A DNA stretch of 64,000 nt from Pelagibius sp037652055 (GTDB lineage Bacteria; Pseudomonadota; Alphaproteobacteria; Kiloniellales; Kiloniellaceae): assembly GCF_037652055.1 (NCBI RefSeq), contig NZ_JBBKAH010000008.1:191906-255905 (forward strand), given 5' to 3'. How positions within the stretch are numbered: the first letter of the stretch is position 1; each line of letters starts with the position of its first letter. Under the pieces are notes generated by a model. The model was not told the origin of the DNA. It saw nothing but the letters and a program-made list of their open reading frames with translations, and did not search any database. The position numbers and the translations under genes are program-made. This document shows, in pieces, positions 44,322 to 55,355 of the stretch.

Positions 44322-45431
44322 ATGGACGATAAATCGGATACTTCTGGGGGTTCCCAGCGCCCGACGCGAACCTCGCTGGTGGAGCGTGCCGCCGAGCGTA
44401 TCGTGATCAGTAGCCGCAACGCCGCTCAGCAGACGCCGCGCCCGGTCCTGCAGCCGGCGCCGCCGCCTGCAGCCGGCGAGAGCGTGCTGGAACACGCCCT
44501 GGAGGTGGCGCCCGCGCCGCGGCCAGACGCCGCCCCTGCCGCGCAGGAGGCCGATGATGCGATCGCGCTTGCGCCTCTGGCCGGCACTCCGGCGGCGACC
44601 GAGGCCGCCGCCGAAGCCGAGGCTCCGGCGCAAAGTGCCGATCCGGATCGGCGGTCCAAGCAGGTCACGATCGACATTCCCAACCTCATATCGCGCGGCA
44701 TCATCACGCCGCAGACCAAGCGCAACCGCACCGTCGAGGAATTCCGGCTGATCAAGCGCATGCTGCTCAGCCGCCGCTGGGACGAGGGGGATGCTCCCGG
44801 CAACACCATCGTCGTGACGAGTGCCCTGCCTTCCGAGGGAAAGACGACGACGGCGATCAATCTCGCCATGTCGATCGCCGCCGAGGAGGATCTTCGGGTG
44901 CTGCTGGTCGATGCCGACTTCATCAAGCCTGACGCCTTGCGCCAGTTGGGCGTGTCGGCATCAAAGGGGCTGATCGACGTGCTGCAGGACCCGCGGATGG
45001 ACATCTCCGACGTCATGCTGCGGACCAACATCGACAAGCTGTCGCTCATCCCGTCCGGCCAGCTCCACGAGCGTTGCACCGAGCTGCTGGCCAGCGCGCG
45101 CATGGACGAGGTCATTACCGAATTGGCGCACCGCTACGAAGACCGCATCCTGATCTTCGACTCGCCGCCGGTGCTGGTCACCACGGAATCGGTCGCGCTT
45201 GCCTCCCACATGGGGCAGGTCATGTTCGTGGTCCAGGCAGGACGCACCAAGCGTGAGTCGGTGATGAGTGCATTGGAACTGATCGGCGACCGGCCGGGGC
45301 TGGGACTGGTGCTGAATCGCACCACGGCCCGCCTGGGCAACATGGAGTTCGGCTCCTACTACGGCTCGTACGGTTACGGCTACGGCTACGGCGCCGACCG
45401 CGCGGAGAGCGTCGACCAGAAGGGGGCCTGA
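44322..45431 (+). CDS. Tyrosine-protein kinase, exosortase A system type (BY-kinase, TIGR03018)
   Basis: A 369-residue cytoplasmic kinase partner of the chain-length protein. After a disordered Ala/Pro-rich first hundred residues it has Walker A (SALPSEGKTTT, 167-177), Walker A' (VLLVDADF, 193-200) and a Walker B-like ILIFDSPP. The C-terminus carries a cluster of tyrosines, YYGSYGYGYGYG, the expected autophosphorylation site that governs polymer length and export. The separate-gene layout (periplasmic protein plus kinase) is as in Gram-positive and exosortase A loci rather than the fused Wzc. Confidence 0.92.
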   Translation: MDDKSDTSGGSQRPTRTSLVERAAERIVISSRNAAQQTPRPVLQPAPPPAAGESVLEHALEVAPAPRPDAAPAAQEADDAIALAPLAGTPAATEAAAEAEAPAQSADPDRRSKQVTIDIPNLISRGIITPQTKRNRTVEEFRLIKRMLLSRRWDEGDAPGNTIVVTSALPSEGKTTTAINLAMSIAAEEDLRVLLVDADFIKPDALRQLGVSASKGLIDVLQDPRMDISDVMLRTNIDKLSLIPSGQLHERCTELLASARMDEVITELAHRYEDRILIFDSPPVLVTTESVALASHMGQVMFVVQAGRTKRESVMSALELIGDRPGLGLVLNRTTARLGNMEFGSYYGSYGYGYGYGADRAESVDQKGA

Positions 45432-45485
45432 GGCCAGGACTTCCCGACGCACCTCGCCGGTACGGGCATATCGGCGACGGATCTG

Positions 45486-46280
45486 CTATCCCCGAAGCCG
45501 GTACCAGGCCAGGCCCAGCCATTCATGCACGGCGTAGAACGTTGCCAGCAGCGCCTTGGCTGACGGCACGAAGTCCTGCGGCTCGATCGTCGAGCGGGAC
45601 TCGAAACGGGTCGGGGCCGGGATCACCTCCAGCCCGGCCTCCTCAAAGGCAAAGAGCGCGCGCGGCATGTGCCAGGCATGGGTGACCAGGTAGATGCGCT
45701 CGATCCCCTCTGCCCGAAGCTTCTCCGCGGAGAGCAGGGCATTGGTCCGGGTGTTGTCGGAGCGGTCTTCAATCCAGCGCACCGGAACCCCGAAATCGCG
45801 ATTCATGGTGTTTGCCATGACGTCGGCCAGGCTGCCCTGGCTCGCCAGGCTCGAGGGATCCGCCGGGCCGCCGCTGACCAGTACCGGCTTGCCGGTCGCC
45901 CTGGCGAGGTAAGCGGCGTACTGGAGACGCTGCAGGGTGAGCGCGCCGGCGACATCCAGATTGGACGCGCCGGCCCCTGCAGCCCCGCCTTCCGGCGCGG
46001 CATACTCCGGTGCGGCAAAATAGATGCCGGCGCCCACCACGACGATTGCATCGGCCCGCTGATCGGCGGCCTGAAGGTCGACCGGCGGGAAGGGCTGGAG
46101 CGGCGCCATCAGTTCGCCCGCCACGAAGGGCGTCGTGGCCAGGTAGACCACGACGAGCAAACCCCACAGAAGCGCGCGTCCGAGCTTGGGCCAGCGGCGC
46201 TTGGCCAGCAGGCCGATGAAGAACAGGACGAAAAAGCAGGCCGGCGGCAGGACCAGGGTCTTTACGAGAGTGTAGAGCAA
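45486..46280 (-). CDS. YdcF-family (DUF218) membrane protein
   Basis: A 264-residue protein with two N-terminal hydrophobic segments and a DUF218 domain: DAIVVVGAGI, then GKPVLVSGG, DRSDNTRTNALLSAE and VTHAWHMPRALFAFE. ElyC/SanA-type relatives affect envelope polymer synthesis, but their chemistry is unclear. The TTG start at 46280 is supported by a strong AAGGAGG five bases upstream. It is the last gene of a six-gene minus-strand series starting with the ATPase at 52871 and converges with the tyrosine kinase. Confidence 0.83.
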   Translation of the reverse strand: MLYTLVKTLVLPPACFFVLFFIGLLAKRRWPKLGRALLWGLLVVVYLATTPFVAGELMAPLQPFPPVDLQAADQRADAIVVVGAGIYFAAPEYAAPEGGAAGAGASNLDVAGALTLQRLQYAAYLARATGKPVLVSGGPADPSSLASQGSLADVMANTMNRDFGVPVRWIEDRSDNTRTNALLSAEKLRAEGIERIYLVTHAWHMPRALFAFEEAGLEVIPAPTRFESRSTIEPQDFVPSAKALLATFYAVHEWLGLAWYRLRG

Positions 46281-46320
46281 GGCCGCCTCCTTCAGCCCGG
46301 CCGGGCTGCGTCAAGCCGTG

Positions 46321-47607
<1,287 letters not shown>

Positions 47608-47737
47608 ACTCGCCTCTCCGAGGGCACTAGCAGTTCATCGTCACGTTCCGCCGGCGTCGCGGTACTGCGGATCGCAGGGCCGTGCGCCGACGACGGTTTT
47701 TTGTCAAGTAAGCTGGGTCGCTGTCCGCCTCTGGCTT

Positions 47738-49672
47738 TCAGGTGCCTGTCGCGCGCGCGGGAACGCGAGATGCGACCGCTGCGAGATGGACGTTGCTGAG
47801 GAAGGACTCAAACATGAGAAGGGCCCAGATCGGCACGCTGTGGTCGCTGATGCCGGTGGCGTGCTCGTCGAGCAGCCGTTCGATGAAGCCCATGTCGAAG
47901 AGACCGACCTGGTCCAGCGCACCGTTCAGCAGCCGACGACGGACGACCTCGCGCAGCGGACCCCGGAACCAGGTGGCCAAGGGGATGCTGAATCCCATCT
48001 TTTCGCGGTAGAGGATGTCGTGGGGGAGACGCTCTTCCATCGCTTTCTTCAGAAGATACTTGCCTTCGCGCGCCCGCAGCCGGAATGCCGGCGGCAGGGT
48101 GGCGGCCCATTCCAGCAGCTTGTGATCGAGCAGGGGCACTCGCACCTCAAGGGACGTCGCCATGCTCGCGCGGTCAACCTTGGTCAGGATGTCGCCGGGC
48201 AGATAGGTCTTCATGTCGGCATACTGCACCCGGTCGAGGTGATGCTCGACCGGCGCATCCTTCAGGGTATCCTCCAGGACGCTGCGCGCGTGGTAGCCCT
48301 GCAGTTCCCGCTGCATGCGCGGGGAGTAGAGGCGCTGGCGCAAGGCGTCGCTGAGGATCGATACGCTGTGGAAGTAGCCCTCCACGCTTTCGCGCGCCAG
48401 AGCCTGAAAGGTCGTCTTGGCGCGGAAGGAGCGGGGAGCCCAGTCCATCTTGGGATAGATCCGGCCCAGCAGGGAGAACACCGGCTGGCGCAGCGGGCCC
48501 GGCAAGGTGCCGCGCACCATTTCCTCGTAATGATGCCAGCGGTAGCGCCGGTATCCGGCGAAAGCCTCGTCGCCGCCGTCGCCGGAGAGCGCGACCGTCA
48601 CGCTTTCCCGGGCGAGCCGGCAGACCTGGTAGGTCGGCATGGCCGAACTGTCGGCAAAAGGTTCGTCGTAGAACTTCGACATATCCTCGATTAGATCGAA
48701 GGAGTCGGCGGCCACCTGGCGGCTGCGGTGGTCGGTATTCAGATGCTTGGCCACCTGCTCGGCATAGATCGCTTCGTCGAAGTCGGGCACGTCGAAGCCG
48801 ATGGAGCAGGTGTTCACGGGGCCGGAGGAGTGCTCCGCCATCATGCTGACCACGCTGCTGGAATCCACGCCGCCGGAGAGGAAGGCGCCGAGCGGAACAT
48901 CCGCCATCAGACGGATCTTTACCGCCTCGCTCATCCTTTCGCGCAGCTCGACGCAGGCGTCCGCTTCCTTCATACGGTTGTCGGCCTGGAAGCAGATCTC
49001 CCAATAGCGCTGCGGGGCCGGCTGCGGCTTGCCGCGCTGCCACACCAAGGTATGGGCCGGCGGCAGCTTGTGGACGCTGCGATAAATCGTCCGAGGGTCG
49101 GGGACATAGCCGAAGGCGAAGTACTCTTCGATCCCCTGGATATCGAACTCGCGCTCCAGGACCGGGTCGCACAACAGCGCTTTCATCTCGGAGCCGAATA
49201 TCAGGCGTCCATCCGGCAGGGCCGCGTAGTAGAGCGGCTTGATCCCCAGCCGGTCACGGGCCAGGAACAGCGTCTCGCTGTTGCCGTCCCACAGCGCGAA
49301 GGCGAACATGCCGCGGAAACGCTGGACGCAGTCCGCGCCCCATTCTTCCCAGGCGTGAACGATCACTTCGGTGTCGCAGACGCTGTGAAAGCGGTGGCCG
49401 CGTTCGCGCAGTTCCTGCGCCAGTTCCTGGAAATTGTAGATTTCGCCGTTGTAGATAACGGCAACGGTCCCATCCTCGTTGAACATCGGCTGGCTGCCGC
49501 CGGCCAGATCGATGATGGAAAGCCGCCGGTGGCCAAGACCGATGCCTTCTTCGAGGTGCAGGTCGTCGCCGTCCGGGCCCCGGTGGGCGAGGCTGTCGTT
49601 CATCGCCGAGAGCAGGTCGCGGTCGACCGGCCGCCTGCCTGTCGTGTCGAAAATTCCTACCAGACCACACAT
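47738..49672 (-). CDS. Asparagine-synthase-like amidotransferase, exosortase A system-associated (TIGR03108 type)
   Basis: A 644-residue protein with both domains of glutamine-dependent asparagine synthase. The N-terminal Ntn-type glutaminase uses Cys2 (MCGLVGIFD) and YNGEIYNF, and the synthetase domain has the PP-loop AFLSGGVDSSSVV and ALSGDGGDEAFAGY. In exosortase loci this family is thought to transfer ammonia to a sugar carboxylate or similar acceptor. The start at 49672 is fixed by the need for Cys at position 2; the open frame upstream is not protein-like. It lies downstream of femAB in the minus-strand series. Confidence 0.92.
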   Translation of the reverse strand: MCGLVGIFDTTGRRPVDRDLLSAMNDSLAHRGPDGDDLHLEEGIGLGHRRLSIIDLAGGSQPMFNEDGTVAVIYNGEIYNFQELAQELRERGHRFHSVCDTEVIVHAWEEWGADCVQRFRGMFAFALWDGNSETLFLARDRLGIKPLYYAALPDGRLIFGSEMKALLCDPVLEREFDIQGIEEYFAFGYVPDPRTIYRSVHKLPPAHTLVWQRGKPQPAPQRYWEICFQADNRMKEADACVELRERMSEAVKIRLMADVPLGAFLSGGVDSSSVVSMMAEHSSGPVNTCSIGFDVPDFDEAIYAEQVAKHLNTDHRSRQVAADSFDLIEDMSKFYDEPFADSSAMPTYQVCRLARESVTVALSGDGGDEAFAGYRRYRWHHYEEMVRGTLPGPLRQPVFSLLGRIYPKMDWAPRSFRAKTTFQALARESVEGYFHSVSILSDALRQRLYSPRMQRELQGYHARSVLEDTLKDAPVEHHLDRVQYADMKTYLPGDILTKVDRASMATSLEVRVPLLDHKLLEWAATLPPAFRLRAREGKYLLKKAMEERLPHDILYREKMGFSIPLATWFRGPLREVVRRRLLNGALDQVGLFDMGFIERLLDEHATGISDHSVPIWALLMFESFLSNVHLAAVASRVPARATGT

Positions 49673-49889
49673 GGTATACGGTATCCGATCAAGCGATCCC
49701 CGGGCCGGCCACGGCACGGAAAACGACGGGGTTGGCGACGGTGAGGCGGCCGCAGCGGCCACCGCCGGCCGGGGCGGAAACCGGCCGTTGCGGTCCACAT
49801 CCTCCAGCATTTTGGGGCGAACGGCAATGCCTGGCGCCCGCCGTCCGGGCGTCGCCGTTAACCATTTCCATCGAGGGCGCGGGACGCAT

Positions 49890-50939
49890 TCAGGCGAGTT
49901 CCCGGGCAATGAGGGGGCCAAGGGTGTTGGCGACCACCAGCGGCAGCCGTTTCCAGGTCGCGACCATAAGGGCGTACTTGGGATTCAAGGGGTTGATCTC
50001 CGGCACCTCGTCGAGGCGGAGCAGGAAGTGCTCGTAGTGCAGAGGCTCAGGCTCAAAGCCCCAGTGCTTCTTGAAGGCGAAGGAACCGGTGCCCACCTTG
50101 CTGCGGCCGAAGTCGAAGAGGTGCAGGCCCTGCTCACAGGCCCGGCGCATCACCTCCCAGTACATGAAATCGTTAGCCGCATAGCTGCGCGCCGCAGCGC
50201 TGCCGCCGCCGTAGTAGGGCAGCACCTCGTCGCGAAAGAAGAAGGAGATGACGCTGGACAGCGGCTGGCCGTCCTTCACGATGGTGACCACCTCGCTCGC
50301 GTTGGCGAAGATCGACTTCAGACACTCGAAATAGCGCCGGCCGACCACCGGCGTTCCGAGGTTCCGCAGGCTCTCGGCATAGAGCGGATAGAGGCGATCG
50401 ACACCGGCGTCGACATCGCTCGCCAAACCTTCCTTGATTCCCTTGCGCACCATGGCGCGCTGTTTGCGCGGGATCGCCAGCATCGCCTTTTCCGGATCGG
50501 CCTCGATGGTCTTGCGGAACGTGACGTAGGTTTCGCTGTTGCAGGGCCAATCCGGATGCAGCGGCGCGCGCAGGCGATATTCGATACGCTCGACGCCGAG
50601 TTCGCGGGCCAGGGCGATCGCAGCCTGATCCAGAGCCGCGAGGGCCGCCGGGGTTGCCGCAAGCGGGCCGCCGTAGACGCAAAATCCGTTCGAGAAAAGG
50701 CTGTTGCCGAAAATCCTGCCGCGCACGTGGGTGAGCGGCAGAACGCCGACGATCTCGCCGCCCTGGCGCGCTCTCAGATAGTGGCAGCGATGTCCGAAGC
50801 TTTCTTCAATGACGGCTTTCCAGCCGGAGAGGTGGAAGAAAGTTCCTTCCGGCCGTCCCTCGACAAAACGATCCCAATCTGCGTCGGCCCCGTCTAGGAG
50901 GCTATCGACTTGGATACTATCGCAGGTATCTCGCGGCAT
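49890..50939 (-). CDS. FemAB-like protein, exosortase A system-associated (TIGR03019 type)
   Basis: A 349-residue GNAT-related protein of the FemAB/peptidoglycan-bridge transferase superfamily. It has WDRFVEGRPEGTFFHLSGW near the start, FSNGFCVYGGPL in the middle and YMYWEVMRRACEQGL and FDFGRSKVGTGSFAFKKHWGF in the second half. FemAB proteins transfer amino acids from aminoacyl-tRNA to amino groups, so this one may aminoacylate a sugar of the polymer. The ATG at 50939 overlaps the end of the deacetylase gene by 46 bases; a later start is possible. Confidence 0.88.
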   Translation of the reverse strand: MPRDTCDSIQVDSLLDGADADWDRFVEGRPEGTFFHLSGWKAVIEESFGHRCHYLRARQGGEIVGVLPLTHVRGRIFGNSLFSNGFCVYGGPLAATPAALAALDQAAIALARELGVERIEYRLRAPLHPDWPCNSETYVTFRKTIEADPEKAMLAIPRKQRAMVRKGIKEGLASDVDAGVDRLYPLYAESLRNLGTPVVGRRYFECLKSIFANASEVVTIVKDGQPLSSVISFFFRDEVLPYYGGGSAAARSYAANDFMYWEVMRRACEQGLHLFDFGRSKVGTGSFAFKKHWGFEPEPLHYEHFLLRLDEVPEINPLNPKYALMVATWKRLPLVVANTLGPLIARELA

Positions 50940-51805
50940 TCTTGATCGAGTTCGTTGGACAGGAACACGCGGTCCATCCGGTCCCAGCGGAAGTCTTTCA
51001 CCAGGGACCGAAGGCGCTTTTCCATGAGGCTCAGGTTGATGTAGTGCCGGAAGCGGGAGCGAAAGGAGGCGTCCTCGAAACGCGGCTGGTCCGGGTCGAC
51101 TTCCCAGGGATGGAAATAGAAGATGGCTGGCCGGCGCTCCTGCTGCGAAATGCGGCGCAGCGCCCACCGCGACACCCCGTATGGCAGCAGCCGGAAGTAT
51201 CCGCCGCCGCCGCTGGGCAGGTTGCGATTGAACAGGTTCAGCGTGGTGATCGGCACTTCGACAAGGTCGTGCCGATCACTGGGGCGGAACGTGAAGCGCG
51301 AGGCTTCCGGCATGCCGTAGTGGTCGTGCTTGATCGGATAGACGCTGGAGCTGTAGGCGTAGCCTTCCTCGGCAAGGACGTCGAAAGCCCACAGGCAGCG
51401 GCTGTCGATGGAGAAGCTTGCGGCACGGTAGCCGCGAATTGGCTGGCCGCCGATGTCCTCGAGGATTGCCTTCGTCTTGCGGATGTCCAGACGGAAGTCG
51501 GCTGGCGACTGGGTGTGGATCTTTACGTGGTCGTAGCCGTGGCTGGCGAGTTCGTGGCCGCCGTCGACGATCCGCCGCACGACGCCGGGATAGCGCTCCG
51601 CGATCCAGCCCAGCGTGAAGAAGGTGGCCTTGACATCGTTGTCGGCAAAGATGCCGAGAATACGGTCCACATTGCGCTCGACGCGGCAGGGATAGCTGTC
51701 CCACTCGTGGCGCTGAACCTTGTCGGCGAAGGCAGCGACCTGGAAATAGTCCTCCACGTCGACGGTCATCGCCCCGGTGATGGCATCAGTACCGTGGCGC
51801 GTCAT
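50894..51805 (-). CDS. Polysaccharide deacetylase, exosortase A system-associated (TIGR03006 type)
   Basis: A protein of about 303 residues with the NodB-homology fold: TVDVEDYFQ holds the metal/base Asp, and HELASHGYDHVKIH holds the two metal-binding histidines. The ending FYFHPWEVDPDQPR is a hallmark of this subgroup. It would remove acetyl groups from N-acetylhexosamine residues, with no signal peptide visible. I choose the ATG at 51805 because GAGGGG lies upstream; an in-frame GTG at 51865 has none. It is followed by femAB with overlap. Confidence 0.9.
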   Translation of the reverse strand: MTRHGTDAITGAMTVDVEDYFQVAAFADKVQRHEWDSYPCRVERNVDRILGIFADNDVKATFFTLGWIAERYPGVVRRIVDGGHELASHGYDHVKIHTQSPADFRLDIRKTKAILEDIGGQPIRGYRAASFSIDSRCLWAFDVLAEEGYAYSSSVYPIKHDHYGMPEASRFTFRPSDRHDLVEVPITTLNLFNRNLPSGGGGYFRLLPYGVSRWALRRISQQERRPAIFYFHPWEVDPDQPRFEDASFRSRFRHYINLSLMEKRLRSLVKDFRWDRMDRVFLSNELDQECREIPAIVSKSIAS

Positions 51806-51905
51806 GGCTTCGCCCCTCGCTCTGGCCTTCGCGGTATCTGCTGACTTGTTCCGGTCATTGTTCACGCTTCTGCGTCCAGTCGGTGACCAAAAGGGTCACT
51901 GGCCG

Positions 51906-52871
51906 TCAGCCCTCCTTGTCGTGAGAGCCGCTGCGAAAATCAATGACCCGGTCGCGGTCCGCAGAGACATCTTCCTGGAGCTCGCCCGCTTGGTCGCCCT
52001 CGGACTCCACATCGAGTTGCACTTCCGCCGGCGGCTCTCCATCGAGGGAGAGTCCGGCGGCGTCGAGACGCATGTCGTCGACGACCATCTCGACGTCTTC
52101 GCGCGAGATGTCATGCTTCTCTTCGATGAAGGCATGCCAAAGCAGACGGTCGCAGAGGTTGTTGACGAGGCGGGGCACGCCGCGGGCCTCGCGATGGATG
52201 ACGCGGAAGCAGTCATCCGCAAAGGTCGGATCCTTGTCCCAGCCCGCCGTCTTCAGCCGCGAGAAGATGTACTCGCGCGTCTCCGCTTCATTGAGCGGGG
52301 TGAGGTGATGAATGGCGACGATGCGCTGGCGCAGCTGTTCCAGGCCTTGCCCCGCCAGCTTGCGGCGGAATTCGGGCTGCCCGATCAGGAAGACCTGCAG
52401 GAGGGGTCGGCCCTTATGATAAATGTTGGAGAGCATGCGCAGCTCTTCGAGCGCAGAAACCGGCAGGCCCTGCGCTTCGTCGACGACAAGAATGGCGCGG
52501 ACGTTCCGCCGGTGGGCATCCAGCAGGAAGGCCTCGATGTTGCGGAACACCGTCGCCTTGTCGGCGTGTTCCTGGCTGAGGCCGAAAGCCGAGGCGACCA
52601 TGCGCAGGAAGCTCTCCGCCTCGAACTGCGTGCTCGCGATGGTCGCGGTGACGGCGTTGTTCTTGGGCAGGTTGTTCAGGAAGTAATCGATGAAGACCGT
52701 CTTGCCCGCGCCGATTTCGCCGGTGATGACGACGAAGCCTTCGCCCTTGCTCAGGCCGAAGCTGAGATAGGACAACGCCCGCCGCTGCGACTGGCTTCGA
52801 AAGTAGAAGCGCAGATCGGGCGTCAGATTGAAGGGGTACTCCTTCAATTTGAAGAATTCAGTGTAGTTCAT
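51906..52871 (-). CDS. AAA ATPase, exosortase A system-associated (TIGR03015 type)
   Basis: A 321-residue ExeA/GspA-like ATPase that begins MNYTEFFKLKEYPF, as family members do. Walker A is TGEIGAGKT (50-58) and Walker B is ILVVDEAQGLP (127-137). An Arg finger region and a late HREARGVPRLVNNLCDRLL block complete the domain. The C-terminal 40 residues are acidic. Its role in the polysaccharide system is unknown, although it is constant in such loci. It is the first gene of the minus-strand series. Confidence 0.9.
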   Translation of the reverse strand: MNYTEFFKLKEYPFNLTPDLRFYFRSQSQRRALSYLSFGLSKGEGFVVITGEIGAGKTVFIDYFLNNLPKNNAVTATIASTQFEAESFLRMVASAFGLSQEHADKATVFRNIEAFLLDAHRRNVRAILVVDEAQGLPVSALEELRMLSNIYHKGRPLLQVFLIGQPEFRRKLAGQGLEQLRQRIVAIHHLTPLNEAETREYIFSRLKTAGWDKDPTFADDCFRVIHREARGVPRLVNNLCDRLLWHAFIEEKHDISREDVEMVVDDMRLDAAGLSLDGEPPAEVQLDVESEGDQAGELQEDVSADRDRVIDFRSGSHDKEG

Positions 52872-53098
52872 CGGGATGCCTTCACCGCCACGTGCCTAGC
52901 GTTCCTGCCTTGGTCAATGTCGTGGGCCAGAACCGGTTCCTGCCGTGGGGGACAATCTACACGTTGGGTTCTGGATTGGCGATGCCAACTATCCAGAATA
53001 GCGAGGCAATGTACCCAATTATCATTCTCAGACTATATCTAGTTGAGGGCGCGGAGAGATGCCGCACCACTGGTAGCGTCCTGCGACGGCCATTAACC

Positions 53099-54229
53099 TT
53101 AACGGCGCAGCGGCAGGACGCGTGGCGGCTCCTCCTCCTCGGGAGGGCGGTGGAATGACTTGCGCAGCAGGTGGGGCACAAGAAGGCCTAGTGGCATACG
53201 CCGATAGTGCGCGCGAACGTAAAGGAGCCAGCGGGCGAATCCGGTGAGGGGTGTGTGGCAGCTGTGGTGGTCCGGCTGCAGGGCGCGCAGGAACAAAGCA
53301 TCGTGCAGAACCCGTTTGCCGGGGGAGGGGCGCCAGCGTCGTCTCGCCTCGCGCATTGCCTCGGGGATCGGCTGCCCAAGGACGCGTTCGACGTACCTCA
53401 GGGTCAGATGGAGCGGCCCGGTAAGGCCCAGCTCTTCCGCGCGCGCCGGCAGGGCTTCCCAGAATCCCGGTTGGTTGCCGAAGTGCCGCAGCAGGTCTGA
53501 GAGGTCGAGCAGATCCCGTAGCCCGCGGTCGAATTCGCCCTCGCTGAAAAGATGGACGGCGGAGTGGAGAACCATGTCGGCAGGCGCCAGGATCCGCAGC
53601 CGGGCATCGTCGCCCAGCGGCTGGCTGGCCGCCGCCAGAAGGTCCGCTTCGACCGCATCGCGTGCCGTGATCTGGACGATGGTGTGGTGGACGTCGAGCA
53701 CCGTGTTGCGCTTGTAGTGCTGTAGCGGTGGAATCTGATGCGTCCAGCGCCGGTAGTATTGCTGATCGTACTCGTCGAGCGCCGCCGAGCCCCAATCCGC
53801 CTCGATGAGGATGCGTTCAACCTCCTCGATCCGATGGCGCGGCACCATGAAATCGATGTCGCTGAACAGGCGCCCGCGCGCCGGCGGCAGGTCAGCCATC
53901 GCGTAGGCGGCGCCCTTTAGCAGCGTAACGGAAATGTCATGCTTCTCCAGAACGCGGCGAACGCAGGCGATCTCCCAGCGCACATCGCGCATGTGCTTCT
54001 GGGCAACCGTCCGGGCGGCCTCCAGGTGGTGGCGCGGACGGTCCGGAACGGCGTCGAGCAGGCCCATCTCGTCGAGCTGGAAGCAAAGCCGCGCAAGGAT
54101 GCCCGCCCGCAGGGCTTGGCGGATGACGAGGTCCCACTGTTGCAGGCTGAGCGAGGCGAATGCGCCGGGCCGGCGCAACAAGGCCGGCAACAGGCTCCCT
54201 GTGCCTTCGGTGACCGGAAGCGTGGTCAT
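53099..54229 (-). CDS. Nucleotidyltransferase family protein (PF14907 type)
   Basis: A 376-residue protein with LLKGAAYA (103-110), SDIDFMV (123-129, the two Asp being the likely metal ligands) and DVHHTI, the pattern of the uncharacterised nucleotidyltransferase family PF14907. Its start overlaps the kinase stop as ATGA, so it is translated together with the HprK-related kinase. Relatives act as tailoring enzymes in some lasso-peptide clusters. Here it is the last gene of the four-gene minus-strand module. The substrate is unknown. Confidence 0.82.
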   Translation of the reverse strand: MTTLPVTEGTGSLLPALLRRPGAFASLSLQQWDLVIRQALRAGILARLCFQLDEMGLLDAVPDRPRHHLEAARTVAQKHMRDVRWEIACVRRVLEKHDISVTLLKGAAYAMADLPPARGRLFSDIDFMVPRHRIEEVERILIEADWGSAALDEYDQQYYRRWTHQIPPLQHYKRNTVLDVHHTIVQITARDAVEADLLAAASQPLGDDARLRILAPADMVLHSAVHLFSEGEFDRGLRDLLDLSDLLRHFGNQPGFWEALPARAEELGLTGPLHLTLRYVERVLGQPIPEAMREARRRWRPSPGKRVLHDALFLRALQPDHHSCHTPLTGFARWLLYVRAHYRRMPLGLLVPHLLRKSFHRPPEEEEPPRVLPLRR

Positions 54230-55161
54230 GCCGAGGCCTGCTTGGCGGGGCGTGGCTGCGCCGCGAGCGCCGCGAAGACCGACTGCGCGTCCTGCAGATT
54301 GCTGTAGGTGAAGGTGTGGCAGGAGCAGCCCTCGACCAGCCGCGCAAGGACTTCGAAGCCGCGGCGGCCGTGTATGCTGTAGTTGAATGCGTTGCGGCCG
54401 AGCTCGATCAGGGTATCGGCCTTAGAGCGCGCTTCCAGAACCGCCTCTGCGCCTGCGGTGTAACGGGGAAAGATGACCCAGGCCGGTCGCGCGGTTTCGG
54501 CGATCCGCTCCTGGCTGTCGGTCGGGGCCTTCATCAGAGCGACCGTGCCCTTGGCCGTGTCGTCGGCGCGGGGGCCGATTGTGGCACCGGGGACCGCTTT
54601 GGCAATGATATCGATCGATTGGTTCTTCAGGCTGACGGGGCGGGCGAGGGGCGTGATGCGGCCGTCCTGCAGGGAGACGAGGGCGAGTTCGTCAGACAAC
54701 AGGCGCCAGCCGTTGTGGACCAGGTAGGCCGTCAGAGTGCTTTTCCCCGACCCGGGCGGGCCGGGCAGGATGACCGCGCAGCCATTCTTCTCCAAGGCTG
54801 CCGCGTGAACGATCAGGAAGCGGTGCGCATAGATGCCGATGCACCAGTTGAGGCCCCATTCGAGCAGCGGGAGGGCCTGGTTCAGCGGCAGGGGCTTGAA
54901 CGGAACAGCGCGGTCGACGTCGAAGAGGACCTGCGGCTTGTACCAGCGGCGCAGGCCGAGCGGCTGGGACAGAGCAATGTGGAAGTCGGCAAACGGCGCA
55001 TCCGGGGCCACGGCATTGTCGGCATAGAGCAAGGCGATGCCGTCGACCACCGCGGGAATGCGGGTGCGGATGCGGCTGATGAAGGGGCCGGTATTGAGAC
55101 ACAGGCCGCCACTCGCGAGCCGGGCGCGGAGTTCGTCCCTGGACCAGGCGGAGAGTTTCAC
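54226..55161 (-). CDS. HprK-related kinase A (TIGR04352 type)
   Basis: A 311-residue protein whose second half is HPr-kinase-like. It has HAAALEKNG before the P-loop LPGPPGSGKSTL (132-143) and LLSDELAL (155-162), matching the base region of HPr kinase. The N-terminal 100 residues have no recognisable motif. HprK phosphorylates a serine of HPr, but no HPr-like protein occurs nearby, so another substrate is expected. The GTG at 55161 follows GGAGCGGAC. It lies between the PqqD-like gene and the nucleotidyltransferase. Confidence 0.87.
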   Translation of the reverse strand: MKLSAWSRDELRARLASGGLCLNTGPFISRIRTRIPAVVDGIALLYADNAVAPDAPFADFHIALSQPLGLRRWYKPQVLFDVDRAVPFKPLPLNQALPLLEWGLNWCIGIYAHRFLIVHAAALEKNGCAVILPGPPGSGKSTLTAYLVHNGWRLLSDELALVSLQDGRITPLARPVSLKNQSIDIIAKAVPGATIGPRADDTAKGTVALMKAPTDSQERIAETARPAWVIFPRYTAGAEAVLEARSKADTLIELGRNAFNYSIHGRRGFEVLARLVEGCSCHTFTYSNLQDAQSVFAALAAQPRPAKQASA

Positions 55162-55355
55162 CGTCCGCTCCGGGTCATCCGGCTGAAGTGCCCTTGCGAG
55201 CGGTCGCGGCCGCGCGGCCGGCCAAGGCTCCTGCCTTGCGGAATTCTGCTGTTTTCACTGGATTGCAAGCGCCCACGCCGGAGTTTCGTTGCCCAAGGCG
55301 CTCATGATCTGCGCTTGGGCCTTGCGGCGCAAGATACCTGAGCGAGCTCGCGCTA

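Noticed and set aside
42573..44633. A 686-codon minus-strand frame opposite the chain-length and kinase genes
   Set aside because: The plus-strand frames show clear family motifs (coiled coil, Walker A, Tyr tail). The opposite frame is Arg/Gln/His-rich without any motif.
45454..45477. Terminator between the convergent tyrosine kinase and YdcF-like genes
   Set aside because: TCGCCG and CGGCGA can pair over a long loop, but there is no T run on either strand and the stem is short.
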